From Gnetum montanum (Eukaryota; Streptophyta; Gnetopsida; Gnetales; Gnetaceae), in assembly GCA_015680685.1 (NCBI GenBank), contig MNCI01023519.1, positions 10,200 to 58,160 of the forward strand: a stretch of DNA of 47,961 bases, in the 5' to 3' direction. Position numbers and translations under genes: made by a program. The notes under the pieces are model-generated. The model did no database searches and was not told the origin of the DNA. It was given only the letters and a program-made list of their open reading frames with translations. Position 1 is the first letter of the stretch. The number at the start of each line of letters is the position of its first letter. Below are positions 9,348-21,465 of this stretch, one piece after another.

Positions 9348-12205
9348 TTAGACAGTCCTAGGTGGTGGTGGTTCCAAAGGCTCCAAAGCACCTTCATCGG
9401 TTTCACACATGGGCGATGGTTGAGGTGGTTGCGGGTATCTTGCTACTATTACAACTTCAAGCACGAGGCAGAAAGCATCTAGCAGTGCTTTCATTTTTTC
9501 CTCCATACAACTAGAATCATGCATTGTCCACGCAGCTTCCCCAATGTGGGTTGGACCAGGCACATCCCAAGGACACGGAATCGTTGGAAACAACTCCTTG
9601 GCATTGACAAACCAAGTAACGAACTATTTACATTCAATGTCAAATGCCCTAACTATGTCCTTCAACTCCTTGTAGTCATTCATTTGTCTGGCTAGGTTCT
9701 CAATGATAGATTATTGATCTCTGAATTGCCCTCTAAGAACTTCAAGTTCAACGTTAGCAATCTCAAGGTTTTGCTTGGTGTCTTTGTAGTGTTTAAACTC
9801 AGCCTTGTATAGCAGATACGAGCTAGCCACTTATTTTTCTAACTCTAACCACGGTCATCCAGCAGTCAGCATTGCTATGTTTGCGTAATAGAGATTGGCT
9901 AACTCCATGTACTTTGTTATCTCCTCAATTTGCAACTCCTTCAAGCATATCTCCGCTTTATTGTAGGTGTCAATGCCATCAAGGATGGGCTGCCACATCT
10001 CTCTTCCTTGTTGGAGTTGTTGGAGAGATTCATTTATTTTTTCCTTTACTATCTAGATCTATTTTTCATTCACTTCCTTTTACAAACCAACCTAGTCTCT
10101 ATAGTTATTTCTCACTTTCTCAAATTTGAGAACTTTGTTCTTCCAAGCGGTGATCTTGATGGCAGACTTTTGACGTAAGCTGCATACCTCCTCCATTGAC
10201 AAATTGCAATTCTCTACGGCCAATTTCCTCAATTCAGTATTTACCCTGGTAAGCTGCTCTTACTATTGATGAATTAATTCTTGCATTTGACCTCTTTGAG
10301 CATCAAAATTTTGCAGGTGATGATTTTGTGTAGTCAATGCTTCATTCTCCTAGCGCATCTAATTCAAGTTCTTTTTTATGGAATAGGTTTCAGCTTCTAC
10401 TACGAACTATTTGAAGATGGCCATTACTACTTCCTCCTCATCCTTCTGAAATCGTTCTTGAAGCTATTTAATAACTTCATCTCTTATCACTACTAGGCTG
10501 AGGATTGTCTATTCTGCAAGTTAGGCATGAAGTTTAGCAACCTCTATGACCAAGTGTTGATTTTGGTCTTCGGAAATTTCTAGTTGCCCCTCCAAAATGA
10601 TGCATCTACCCCTTGCATTCAATAATTTTGACTGAGTTATAATGATGTTCTTTGGGAGATCAAAGATGTCTAAAGTCGATTGTCTGGTTCCTACCAATAG
10701 TTCTAGCAACTGTTCGTGCTAGGCTACTTCAATTTTCCTCCTGACCGTGCCTACAAATGTCTACACATCTTGAAGTGCAAATACATCTAGTACAGATGTT
10801 GCAGGTACATTCAATGCTTCTACTACATGGTCAACAACCACTTCTACCATTGTCTCCTGCCCTTGGTGCTACATCACCAAGACAATTACCTCTTCACCTT
10901 CCTTCAACCTCATCGAAAAAGTGACACATTCCCAGAGATTTCTAGAAATAAATGGTGTGTTTCTAGTGACACCGTCACCTCTCAAGCATTGGGATCCAAC
11001 CTCAAAGGTAGTTGTGTTCTTTGGGTAGAGAAAATGAAACCACCCCTTTCCATCTGGCTAACTATTTGGGGCACCTCATTAAGGCAACTCATCGCTGGCT
11101 GATACACAAATAGATCCGACCCACTCATTCCTACTTGTTGCTCTTGTTTGCTCAAGAGCTATTCTTGGATTTGACACAGACGCTCAAGGACTGTGTAGGC
11201 CTCTGGTGTTGTCTCCTAAGTGGATGGTGGTGGCGGTAGCTCCTCTTCATGAGTGGTCACTGGCATCTTATCTTTTATGATTTTTTCCCATGAGGCCAAG
11301 GAAGCATGCTTGAGAGTATCATTAGAATAGCAAACAATGTCTACCCTTTTGCAAAGTTTTTTGATGAGGCACAACAAGGGTAGGATCTTCCTTCCATGTT
11401 CACTTTCCTTGAAACACTTCTCAATCTCCAAATAGATCAGTTGTGGAAGGTTAACAGGATATTTCTTACTTAGAGCAGTGCATGCTCAAGCAAAGAAAGC
11501 AATCACCTTGCTTGGCCTCACCGTTGGATTGAGGTGATAGGTTGCAATTTTGAAATAAGTCCACTTCGCTAGTGTGAGCACATCATACTCTTTATAGTCC
11601 ACCCCGTAGCATTGTTGGGTCCATTCCCTTTTTGCCTCAAAATTATCTTTTGTTGATATCCCTGGCAACTGTGCTCTAATGTCTAGCAACCCCAATGCCT
11701 GTGTAATAGTTTCTGCCAAGTAGGACTCTTGAATGTCCTTGATTTTTACAATGGACCTTGGCCTTCGACTACTCTAGAAGAGATAGGTCTTCCCCATGTA
11801 CCATTTTCCACTGGACGTGATTACTGGCCACATGGGAGAGGCTTGCAATTATGTCTTGACGTCCTCTAGAGCTTTCTCCAAAAATGGCTTGAAGTTTATC
11901 TCTTGAAGAACTGATCTTTGGATTTCTTGGGACCTAATGATGTCTAGGTAGGCTTGAGTCAAAGTGACCTCAAGCCTTAGCATGGGTCTTGGTGCTTCTC
12001 CTTGTTGGGATTATTCTGTAGGCACTTCTTCCTCTAGAATTTGTTGAACAAATTCCACTTTGGGCTCCTCTCAAAGAGGCCTCGTTACATCGGTCCCCTC
12101 TAGCAATTCTTCACCTTGTTCTTGCTAGCCCCTTCCAGCTCTAGGTTGCTTCTCCTGTGGTTGTAAGGGTTCCCCTTCCTATAGACAGTTTTGCTTTGCT
12201 GCCAT
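9348..12205 (-). pseudogene. Element A second ORF (large coiled-coil protein), broken
   Basis: Alignment with elements B and D defines a frame of about 950 codons, from the ATG at 12203-12205 to a stop at 9348-9350. The N-terminal third (11719-11216) contains LAKWTYFKIATYHLNPTVRP and LPLLCLIKKLCKR, conserved in four copies in this window and resembling the 'putative plant transposon protein' domain found beside plant gypsy elements. The C-terminal two thirds is Lys/Glu/Gln/Leu-rich with heptad character and ends in FPTIPCPWDVPGPTHIGEA and a proline-rich tail. No signal peptide or membrane segment is visible, so calling it envelope-like is not supported. Many stops and shifts. The ATG directly follows a TGATTATAG acceptor-like site. 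Confidence 0.75.
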
Positions 12206-14430
12206 CTATAATCACAATAAGATCGTGGAATAGCAATCATTGTGTAGCTTTAAGATAAATGGGATACCTTAACTGTTGAGGATAGTTACACTTGGCTAAG
12301 TTGTGATTATGACTAATTTAATTAATCCAATTATCATTTATTTATGTATTATCATTAATAAATCATCTCAAAGGTTGTTGGAAGGATTAACTATCAAACG
12401 AGTTGATATTTTTATGTTGTTAAGGTTACTAACCCTTAGGGGGAGTTAGAAAAATTTTCAAAAATTTCATCAAAAACCTTAAGGTTTGCGGCCCCCACAA
12501 TAAATATCTTACCTCTGGTAAGTGCAAGATCAAAAAACGAAATGATTTGAACACACAATTTGAAAGTTATGGGCTCTAGAAGGTTTTGGGCTCTGAAAAA
12601 TTGCAAAAACTCACCATGTGTTATGAGCAAATTACAAAAAATTCCTAACTATGTAACGGTATATATAGTATTTTTACACTACATCGACGAGGCCTCGTTG
12701 ACAAGGACTCATCGACACAGTCAACTACGTCAATGAGGTCTCATCGATGCATCTATTAACCACCATTGACTTTGGATAAACTTTCAAAATACAAGAAATT
12801 TTTTGATGAAATTGGAGTCAAATGAAAGCTTAGAAGACCAAGAATAGTATGAAATCATGAGAAGAGGACGTTGAAGTTCATAAATTTGAAAAAATAGAGA
12901 AATTTTAATTTAATGAATAAATGCAATGAAAGATTGAGTACTGAGCAATTTATGTAATGAAATACATGAAATATAGGACTATAGCAATGTCAAAGGGAAG
13001 GAACCTTAACTAATCAAGTCAAAAGTTATGCAAGTAGATCCTTCCCATAGCAGGCTCATGCCCTTTTTGCCCTTGCATAACCTCAGCTAAGGAGTTCGTG
13101 GGCCCCATAGTCAATTTAATGATTATGACAAGTTAAAGACCAACCTAAAAGAATCCACTGAAGAATCCCAACACATCAGACTAAGACATAGATCATAACA
13201 TAGAACTCAACAGTGAGGTGAGTTACGGCAACATGGACAGATGATAGAGAAGGTGAAATGGAGTTCCAAATTGAGGTCATAAAAAGTCCCTTGTGGAATT
13301 TGTGGTTAAAATAACTCGAGAAGTTCCATCCTCAGTCTAGACCAAAACCATCCACTTTCAATGACTTTGCATCACCACTCTAAGATCGATCCACTCACTC
13401 GAGACACAAGAATACCCCTACAAGACAACCACCATGTCACAAAGAGGAGAGAGAAAAGTAGGAAGTGAGAGAGAGAGGGCCTTAGTTAGAGGAAACCTTT
13501 AACCATAGGTGCATATATTTCAAGTTCCATAACCAATGCTTGTAGCCCATTTATTTGTCCCAGGGATGTGCTTTGAATTCCCAATTTTATTTTGTCTTTT
13601 ATTTTTTTGTTTTTTTATTGTTTGTTTTTTTTTTTTTAATGGGAACCACACCATGCAAGAACTTATTTGTGTCAAAGGGGTGTGCTTTGAATTCTCATCA
13701 TTTTTTTCTTGAATGATGGGAACCACATCATGTAATGACGTTATTTATCTTCCTATCATTGGGTGGTATGGAACAATAAGAAGTCCATGAAAAATACTCA
13801 AGCGCTTAAGCAAGAAGAAGAGTGCAAAGAGTATTGAGTTCCTTTGAAGTCACGCCCTTTACAAATCTTTGGATCCTTCCTAATTCTAGAACTACCAAGG
13901 TCACCAATTGATTAAAAGTTTCTTTAATGCAAGGGAACCTCAAATTCCTATAACAAGGAAAACCATAGAGTTCATTGGATGGGTGGACGACGTGGACTTA
14001 CTACCTATTCCATGAAAAATAAACCATGCCAAAGTCATCAAACATTAGAATTCAAAAAATAGAAACCAGACATTGACAATCACACATTACACACAAATCA
14101 TTATTAGTAAACAACAACTACAGCATTATGTCCTATGATAATAAAGCAAATTTATTAGCAAAAATGAGAAAATATCACACTTGAATAAAATAAAGTAAAA
14201 TATATAAAAAAGTATAAAATAATCAAGAAATTTTAAAGGTACTAAAGATGGTGTAAAATTAGAAAAATTCGAAAATCAAAAATGTGAAAAACAAAAAGGT
14301 AGAAAAACTGAGACGCCATGGTAATGGTTAGCATAGATGGCCATCTCCCCCACAACTGAGTTGGAAGGAGGAGACCCAAAAAATAAAACGAGGGTGTCCA
14401 TTTGTTGAGGCAATATTTACATTAGCCTGT
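12206..14430 (-). other. Element A spacer between integrase and second ORF
   Basis: About 2.2 kb without coding capacity. It holds AT-rich sequence and homopolymer runs (T-run near 13605-13637), a segment AAAAGTTATGCAAGTAGATC also found in elements B and D, and an internal promoter-like cassette at 12660-12750. A candidate 5' splice site AGAG|GTAAGAT (GT at 12511-12512) precedes the ORF2 ATG by about 307 nt. Confidence 0.7.
12660..12750 (-). promoter_or_regulatory. Element A internal promoter-like cassette
   Basis: On the minus strand, palindromic GAGGCCTC-type units (CATCGATGAGACCTCATTGA, then CAACGAGGCCTCGTCGAT) are followed by GTAGTG, a short A-rich spacer and TATATATA at 12660-12667. The same units with the same GTAGT link occur before the TATA box of this element's LTRs. 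It lies about 455 bp upstream of the ORF2 ATG. The role as a promoter is inferred from structure. Confidence 0.6.
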
Positions 14431-15520
14431 CTTGGTTCTAGGAAAGGTTTGACTTGTTGGATGTTAACCAACTACTTTTTATTTGGGTTGTCAGGTTTGT
14501 AAATCAACATGGTACTAGAGGGAAAGGTTTGATCAATTATATAAGGTTCCTCCCATAATGTTTGGAATTTTATCTAGTAAAGAACCTTATCTCTTAGTTG
14601 AAGTTTTGCTTTCCTAATTCTAAGATCATGACATTGCTTGTTGAATGTCTTGTTCACTTCATTCAAGGATAGGGCCACTAAGCAATTTTCATCTAGCATG
14701 TTCAGATTGATCAATCTTTCCTTCTGTACTAGACTTAGGTCAAGGTTTAGATCATAGGCTGTTGAGAGTGTACGAAGTTCAAATTGGATTAGAAGCATTG
14801 GAAATTTCCTGTACATTAACTCATAAGAAGAATAACCAATAGGAATATTCCAAGTTAAACGATAAGCCTAGAGAGCATCGTTAAGTTTTATACTCTAGTC
14901 CTTCCTATATTTGCTAATGGTCCATGTTAGTATTTTTGTAATCTCCCAATTGGTTACCTCTACTTGACCATTGGCTTGAGGGTGGTAAGGTGTTGTTAAT
15001 TTATGTTTTACCCCCAAGTGTTGCATTAATTTTCTAAATGTGGCATCTATGAAATGAGTTCCATTATTAGAAATTAGTGAATGTGCATCCCAAACCTATT
15101 CACGATATTTTGTTGTATAAATTTGGTAGCAGTGGATGATGTACAATTAGTAACAACTACTGCTTCTACCCATTTTGTGTAGTAGTCAACTACTACTATA
15201 AAATATGCCTTCCCGTTAGACATGGGCGTGATGGAATCCATAAACTTAATGCCCCATATGTCGAAAGGTTCCAGTGGTTGAATCCATTGTTGAGGGCCTT
15301 CCATGTGAGCGGTCATCCCCTCGTCATGTTGACAATGTTCATAAGACTTGACAAATTGGTGGGCATTTCTAAAGATTGTAGGCTAATAGTATCCTATCAT
15401 CAGGATTTTTATGGTCATGCGTCTCCCTACATAATGGCCTCTGTAAGGCCCTTCATGAGCATTCTGGAGAACATGCAGTTGATCTTCGTTAGGGACACAC
15501 CAACGAATTAGGCCATTAGC
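14431..15520 (-). pseudogene. Element A integrase, broken
   Basis: Conceptual reading gives the core segment PLEPFDIWGIKFMDSITPMS with the first catalytic Asp region, and downstream VNRFGMHIH, corresponding to the segment before the second catalytic Asp. The C-terminal part (14816-14574) has SLNEVNKTFNKQCHDLRIRK, shared with element B. Integrase inserts element DNA into the host chromosome. Stops at several points and loss of frame make it inactive. It is followed by the spacer rather than directly by an LTR, as in Athila-type elements. Confidence 0.8.
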
Positions 15521-15590
15521 ACACACCTTGTAGAGGTGTCTGTTGATTTCCATGAAGTATTTGATCTAATAAAAAAATTATCACTTCTTC

Positions 15591-16964
15591 CTAAAATCCA
15601 AGTCGTGGCATCTCTTGAGTGAAAAAATATGTGAAGATGCCATTATACCATATTTCTTTTTTAGGCGTTTGTTCATTTATTGCTCCAATAAAGAGGAGTT
15701 CATCTAGAAACTGATTAGAAAGTGGGCTCTCCTCCTCTTTGTTATCCCATCTTAAGCAAGAAAGATGGTCAACAACCACATTCTCGGTCCTTTTTTGATC
15801 TACCATAGTAAGATCGAATTCTTGCAAGATCACAAGCCACCGTATGACATGAGGGCTCATCATCAGCTTATTCATAAGTGAATTGCACTGTGGTCTGTAT
15901 GCACAAACACTTTGTTACCTAGCACATAGTGCCTAAACTTTTCTAACACATACACCACTACCATTAATTCTTTCTTAGTGATGGTGTAATTTAACTATGC
16001 TTCCATAATGCTTTAACTAGTGCAATGGATATAATATGGATGTTTCTTATCGTTGATCTGCGTGAGTACTGCTCCTAAAGCATAGTTAGATGTGTCTATC
16101 ATGATATGAAATGAATTGGACAAATCTGGTGCTCATAGGATTGGTGTTTCTACGAGTTTCTCTTTTAATTGTTGAAATGCGTGTTCACATTCCTTGGTCC
16201 AAATGAAAGATGCATCTTTGTTTGTATGTTCTACCAATGGCTTTGCAATCTTAGATAAATTCTCAATAAAACATTGGTGGTAGCCAATGTGTCCAAGGAA
16301 TGACCGAACATCTTTAACAGTCTGTGGTTGGCATGTTATACCTTGGATGATCTTTATCTTTTCTAGGTCTACCTCAATCTCTTTCTATTAAATTCAATGC
16401 CCTAGGACAATGCCCTCTTGGACCATGCGATAGCTCTTTTGCCAATTGAGTCATAGGTTTGTCTCTACACATCCCCTTAGTACTTGCTCAAGTCGGTCCA
16501 AGGCTTGCTCAAAGATAGCTCCATAGGTGGAAAAGTCCTTCATGAAGACTTTAACACCACTACTGATTTGCTATTGAAAGATACTAAGGACCAAGTGTTG
16601 AAATGTTGTAAGAGCATTGCATAGGCCAAATGACATCTTACAATATGAAAAAGTTCCCCAAGGACTCGTGAATATTATCTTGGCCTAATCGTCAAGTGCA
16701 ATTTGGATTTGGTTATAGCTACTATAATCATCCAAAAAGTTATAATAACAATGCCTGGATATGGTGTCTAACACTTTATCTACAAATGGCAAAGGAAAAT
16801 GATCTTTAAATGTTGTCATATTTAACAACCTAAAGTCAATGCAAACCTACCATTTGCCATCCTTCTTCAATACAATTACAAGTGGGCTCATCCACTCACT
16901 ATCTGCGATTGAATACATGAACCCCATCTTGAGGAGTTGCTCTATCTCATCCTTAATAATTTGC
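15591..16964 (-). pseudogene. Element A reverse transcriptase and RNase H, broken
   Basis: RT begins near the undetermined base at 16965 (KDEIEQLLKMGFMYSIADSE) and shows VCIDFRLLNM. The active-site box reads FMKDFSTYG instead of the FMDD/YMDD expected, so one catalytic Asp is lost. RNase H follows, with the segment HVIRWLVILQEFDLTMVDQK near 15800. The N-terminal border is unreliable because compared with element B roughly 195 bp are missing at the assembly join. Confidence 0.8.
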
Positions 16965-17053
16965 NGGTAAAGTTTTTAGCTCTAAGGACACCAGTTTACC
17001 ATTCTTTAAAAATGCATACTCCATACTAACCAGTAAAGTTTTTAGCTCTAAGG
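16965..17053. other. Undetermined base with adjacent 21-bp direct duplication
   Basis: The undetermined base at 16965 is followed by GTAAAGTTTTTAGCTCTAAGG at 16967-16987, which is repeated exactly at 17033-17053 (21 bases; first 20 are shared as GTAAAGTTTTTAGCTCTAAG). Element B lacks this duplication and instead carries about 195 bp more at this place. This looks like an assembly join rather than biology. Confidence 0.7.
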
Positions 17054-17429
17054 GCTCCTACTTGAAGTGATAAGGAATCTCCAACTCTTCTTAATAGGTA
17101 TCATCATCTTCATTAAAGAGTTGGGAATGAACTTGTTCAACTTTGTCCATGCCTTCAATGTATGCATATGTTAGGCTCTCAGTTGGCTATATGCATATTG
17201 TGCCGCTATCTGAATAAACTATTAGCCACTCGATGCCCTCCTTCTTTGTGGCTACTACGTGCAAACACCATTGAATATTAATTTCTTATGCACACTAATT
17301 ACATGTCTTAATGTATGTGCTCTTGATTGACCAAATCCTTTGCACACAATTGCACCCATTATCACTATACGTAATGCATGGAATACGCTTCTTCTTAATT
17401 TTTCCTAACTCATTTTCCTTAGATATTTC

Positions 17430-17870
17430 TAGATATAGATCCCTTATACCCATTCGTGCATTAACCATGCTTAACTAAGTCCTTCCCATAATGATGGGAA
17501 AGTCACTTTTGCAGTTGTCCACCTTGATAACTAGAAAATTAGTATGATAGGACCACTCACAAACTGTGGTCACAATGTCCTCTGCTAATCCCAAAGGAAT
17601 AGTAAATAACTGATTTGCTAATTCTAGATGGATGTTGCTCTTCTTAAGAGGTGGTAGGTTCCAAGCCTTGTACATATCATGTGAGATGAGGTTAACTCCA
17701 GAACCATAATCAAAAAAAGCCTTGCATGGCTCTTTTCCAGCAATCTATAGATAGATGAGTGGACTTCCCGAATCGGATCTTTTTGTAGGAAGATTACCAG
17801 CCTTAATCCAATTAGAAATAGCATGAGTTAGCATTACAGTGTGGATCCTAGGTGGCACTTGGTTTGAAGG
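17430..17870 (-). pseudogene. Element A aspartic protease
   Basis: The reading contains FFDYGSGVNLISHDMYKAWN, where Athila-type proteases have D-[LTS]-G-[AS]-x-VNL, so the loop is present but with Tyr in the second position. Further on, IPLGLAEDIVTTVCEW and VDNCKSDFPIIMGRT match the family's flap and final PIILGR motif. It would cleave the gag-pol polyprotein. The two halves, 17824-17624 and 17675-17475, are in different frames, showing a frameshift. Confidence 0.75.
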
Positions 17871-18039
17871 GCACTCAAAGGTATTTGATGTAGAGGATGA
17901 GGATACTAGAGATGCAAGGCAGTCAGCCAGAGTAGGTTGTGAGGACTGGAGAAGACTGTTGGGCTAAAAGAAAGATCATTTCCTTGATCCAGTGTCTAAA
18001 CCACTTGGTTGAAAACTGGTTGTGAGTGTACAACCCTTG

Positions 18040-20310
18040 TAGCATTTTGTTGTTGCGACTATGAAGGAATCTCACCCTGCATAGATGGAGTAGGAGGTAA
18101 TTGGGTTAAAGGTGGAGGTGTATGTGTAGAGGAATGTGGAAGATGATAAGGATACAGATATGGATTTTTTCCCTCGAGTAGATGGTGAATGTGTTCGGTG
18201 GTACTCTGGAGGGTAATAGTGATGCTGGAATGACGCATGACTTGCTCGACTTCTAGGGAAAATGGGCTACTAAACATAGTACCTGTATGGATCTAGTTGC
18301 CTATAAGGGTACTGCTACCTTAGCGATGGCATTCCCCACAATTGTGGTTGGTACCACTATTGGTACTATTCATAAGGTTGTGGAGGAATTTCACTTGGGT
18401 AGTAAGCTTATTACTGTTGGTGGAACTGCCTTAAACTACCTTGAGGGTAAGGGAATCACCTTGGAACTTACCTGCGTGCTAGGCAAGGATTCAATGCATA
18501 CACTCCATACTCTTGTAAGTGTGACACCATAGGAAAACATCCCTTTGGATGTTCATATTAACATATGTCACATTCAGTTTCATCATTAAAGTCAAACTCC
18601 ACAACTTCCTCTACTTCAGCAACTTTGCCCTTACCTCTTTGGTAGGCATGCTTAGCTTCTTTTCACCTCCCACGATTACAATCACTATTTTGCTCTTTGG
18701 ATTCTTCAACAATCTTCAACGTAGTTTGAAATTTCTCATCCAATGAGTTCCATAATTTGTCAACCCTAGCCAAAATGTCAGAAATAGATTTTTGGATAGG
18801 CAAGGTTTTTTTGTTCACCACTTCATTGAGTGGTGACTCCTCCTCATCACAAAATCAAACCTCTTATTTTCTGATGAAAGGATCCCTATTATACTCTTCA
18901 GCACTTTCCCTTTTTTAGAGCTCACCTTCTTCTTTTGCTACCTATTTAATTAACCTCTAGATCTGATGAGCTCTCATTTCAAACAACCTTCCTTGGGCAT
19001 ACACCCCAAGGGTTCTTCTTGTTTCTACTCTGAGCCCATCTATGATGTGGCAAAGTTGTTCCCTTTGAGAGTAACCATGGCTAGGGCATCGGTGCAGGAG
19101 TGAATAGTAGTGGCCCATAGCGACATCCAAAGGTTCATGTGCTCTTTGTTTCCAGCCTTGGATTTGCCTTCTCATATTAGACACTCTAGAGTATATCTAG
19201 TATTTATCATTGAACAATTCTAGAATGGTACCCTATTTGTGGATAGATTCTGGCTCCAAGGACTAGTACCAACTTTTAGCTTCCTTAATGAGTGTCCTTG
19301 GGAAAAGCTTGAGTTTTTGCCACTCATTCTCTATGTTCTGTAAGGTACATGCATCTTGGAAAGCTTGTAGATGTGTCTATGAATCAAAATTGTATCCCCC
19401 TCAAATCTTGGAACATTGTTCATATATAGGCACTTAATTCGACTATCCTTCATATGCCTAGTTAGGATCTTAACTGCCTCTGCAATGTTGAGCATTCTTC
19501 GAGTTGTCAATAAAGGTTCATCATCATTGTTGTGTTGATGACGTCGATGATGGTTTCGACCACCCCTTCGATTTTGGTGGCCATCACAGTCATTGTTATT
19601 TCATCAATCACCTTCATCACAGTTGTTTGAACAGTGGCTTCCATGAGAACCATCAGATGAAGAGGAATGTTTAAAATTCAATGAAGAGGATGAAGAGGAA
19701 GGTGGATTGCCACCACCACCATGGCGTCTACCATCAATCTTACGGTTGTTATGTTCACCATCCTTAGATCCCTTATTATTGCAATGTTTACCCGAGTACC
19801 TACATTGGCTATCACTCTTTCCTAAACCCAATTTATGAATAGTCAATCATAGTGTTAGGTTCACACCCTCGTCATCAGTAGCATGGGATGAAAAATATTC
19901 ATGTTGAGAACTTTCCAAGGGAGGATCCTCATTGTCCTCTTGATTTAGTAGGAACAAGGGGTTAGTGTAATGTTTCCCCTTTGTAGCTTCATGGATTTTC
20001 TCCTAACGTTAATCTCATTTATGTTGTGTTTCAGTGAGATAGTAGTTTTGAGTGTTGTATTTATCCACAATGTATTCTTCGTGAAGATCAACTATGTCCA
20101 ACTTCTTAAGGATTTTGAATAGCATCCCAGGCACAAATTAATTGGGGGGCAAGATGACGTTGCCCTCCATATCACGCCATTGCATCTGTTCATCCTGATG
20201 TAGAATGAAGGTGAAATTTGGCACAAACTCATCTAGATGAGTGTATACCACCTTGCATTCTTGTGGAACCAATGGTTTAGTATCTTTGGCTTACGAGAAG
20301 AAGAAGACAT
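18040..20310 (-). pseudogene. Element A gag, broken
   Basis: The frame starts at the ATG at 20308-20310 (MSSSSRKPK). A central capsid part is recognisable at 19184-18957 (MSNMRRQIQGWKQRAHEPLD, then HRCPSHGYSQREQLCHIIDG), fitting the retrotransposon gag domain that builds the virus-like particle. Near 18550 a compact CX2CX3HX3C motif occurs, also in element B, and after it a Pro/Gln/Tyr-rich linker leads to the protease. Stops and shifts are frequent. Confidence 0.75.
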
Positions 20311-20401
20311 TTTGCAAAAATAAAATGAAATTATCAATGTGCTTTTATAATTCTATGTGTAGTGGGAATGACATTGACCTTTAGGTTTGTACAACGATAT
20401 T

Positions 20402-20406
20402 AGTGG
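20402..20406. repeat. Target site duplication of element B, left copy
   Basis: AGTGG stands immediately before element B's TGATGAG terminus and recurs immediately after its right terminus at 33699-33703. Joining the flanks restores a continuous element A leader. Confidence 0.9.
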
Positions 20407-21317
20407 TGATGAGTCGTCGTTGGTTGGCTATGTCGACGAGGCCTCGTTGACAAGGCCTTCTTGATGCATCTCATCCTACGTCGATGAGGCCTCGTCAATG
20501 CAGTGTTTATCCATCACCTATAAATACATGTCTACCAACTACATTTATGGAAAATCTAGATTTTAGTAGTAGTGAAGCTCTTGCATTTTTTCCATTCGAA
20601 AGTTAGAATTTTTTCCCTAAATGTCTGCTACAAAAGTCATTAAATGTACAGATCTTTATTCAAGCATTGTTGTACCTAAGCACGATAGTGTGTGCAACAA
20701 TAAAGATGAGCTTTCTGATAAACCTTGCAGCACTTTGAATAGATTAGCTATTTTATTTATGTATTTAATATTTTCAATTACTTATTAAATGTTTTCAATT
20801 AGTTATCAAATATTTTCCAGTTATTAAATTAATGAGATAATTAAGTGAGATAAATTACACACATAAGTACGATCGCTTCAAGTGTAACACATATTCGCTT
20901 GGTAATCCAAACAGCGTTCTCACTTGGTATGCCCAATAGCGTAGCATTTGGTTGCCCAACAGTGAATACGTGGGTTCAAGACGTGTACGAGAAGTAGAAA
21001 TGGATACTTATGTTAGGATTAGTTAAATGATTAGTTAATTAGTAATTTAAATTAGTTAATTAAACTCTTTTTATCTACATTTTGAGCACCAAAATATAAA
21101 ATACAAAATGATAAAAATTGGATGTCTCAATTATACTTAATCATACCAACATACATCACAAGTGTAATTGAGAGAACAATGATTGACCTTAAGGCTAGAT
21201 TCACTTCCTAAAGGGCTAGTAAACTGGAAACGATGAAGTCTATAAAATTTGATTAGATCGTGCGTGAACGCTTTGCAATTTGTATGGTTGTATGTAGGGG
21301 TACCTCATCATTCATCA
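20407..21317 (+). repeat. 5' LTR of element B
   Basis: The 911-bp LTR begins TGATGAG; alignment with the 3' LTR puts its end at TTCATCA (21311-21317). It contains the palindromic GAGGCCTC array (about 20431-20503), a TATAAATA box at 20519-20526 and an AATAAA signal near 20699. It differs from the 3' LTR at many positions, mainly by transitions, so the insertion is old. Confidence 0.92.
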
Positions 21318-21337
21318 TGGATGCCATTGCCAATGGA
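21318..21337 (+). other. Primer binding site of element B (tRNA-Asp, decayed)
   Basis: TGGATGCCATTGCC directly follows the LTR. Compared with the canonical tRNA-Asp complement TGGCGCCGTTGCCGGGGA, the differences are largely C-to-T and G-to-A, as expected from cytosine deamination. The matching site in element A (33745-33762) is better kept. Confidence 0.65.
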
Positions 21338-21465
21338 CTTTGTTTGTCGAACATGCGTTATTTAGATCTAAGTGGATACCACCAATATCGTTGTACGAAC
21401 CTAAAGGTCAATAACATTCCCACTATACATAAATTATAAAAGCACACTGACAATTTCATTTTGTT

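Larger units (their letters stand above)
8159..20406 (-). mobile_element. Element A, Athila-type Ty3/gypsy (main part)
   Basis: Minus-strand order: 5' leader, gag, protease, RT, RNase H, integrase, about 2.2 kb of spacer with an internal promoter-like cassette, a large second ORF, and 3' LTR. The tRNA-Asp primer site (in the separated part near 33745) and a second ORF downstream of integrase are features of the Athila lineage. The 5' end is cut at 20406 by insertion of element B; the missing 5' leader and LTR resume at 33699. All frames carry stops, so the copy is dead. Confidence 0.9.

Noticed and set aside
9872-10496. Plus-strand frames over the second ORF of element A
   Set aside because: They are antisense shadows of the coiled-coil coding frame, giving Leu/Phe-rich readings opposite Lys/Glu/Gln codons.
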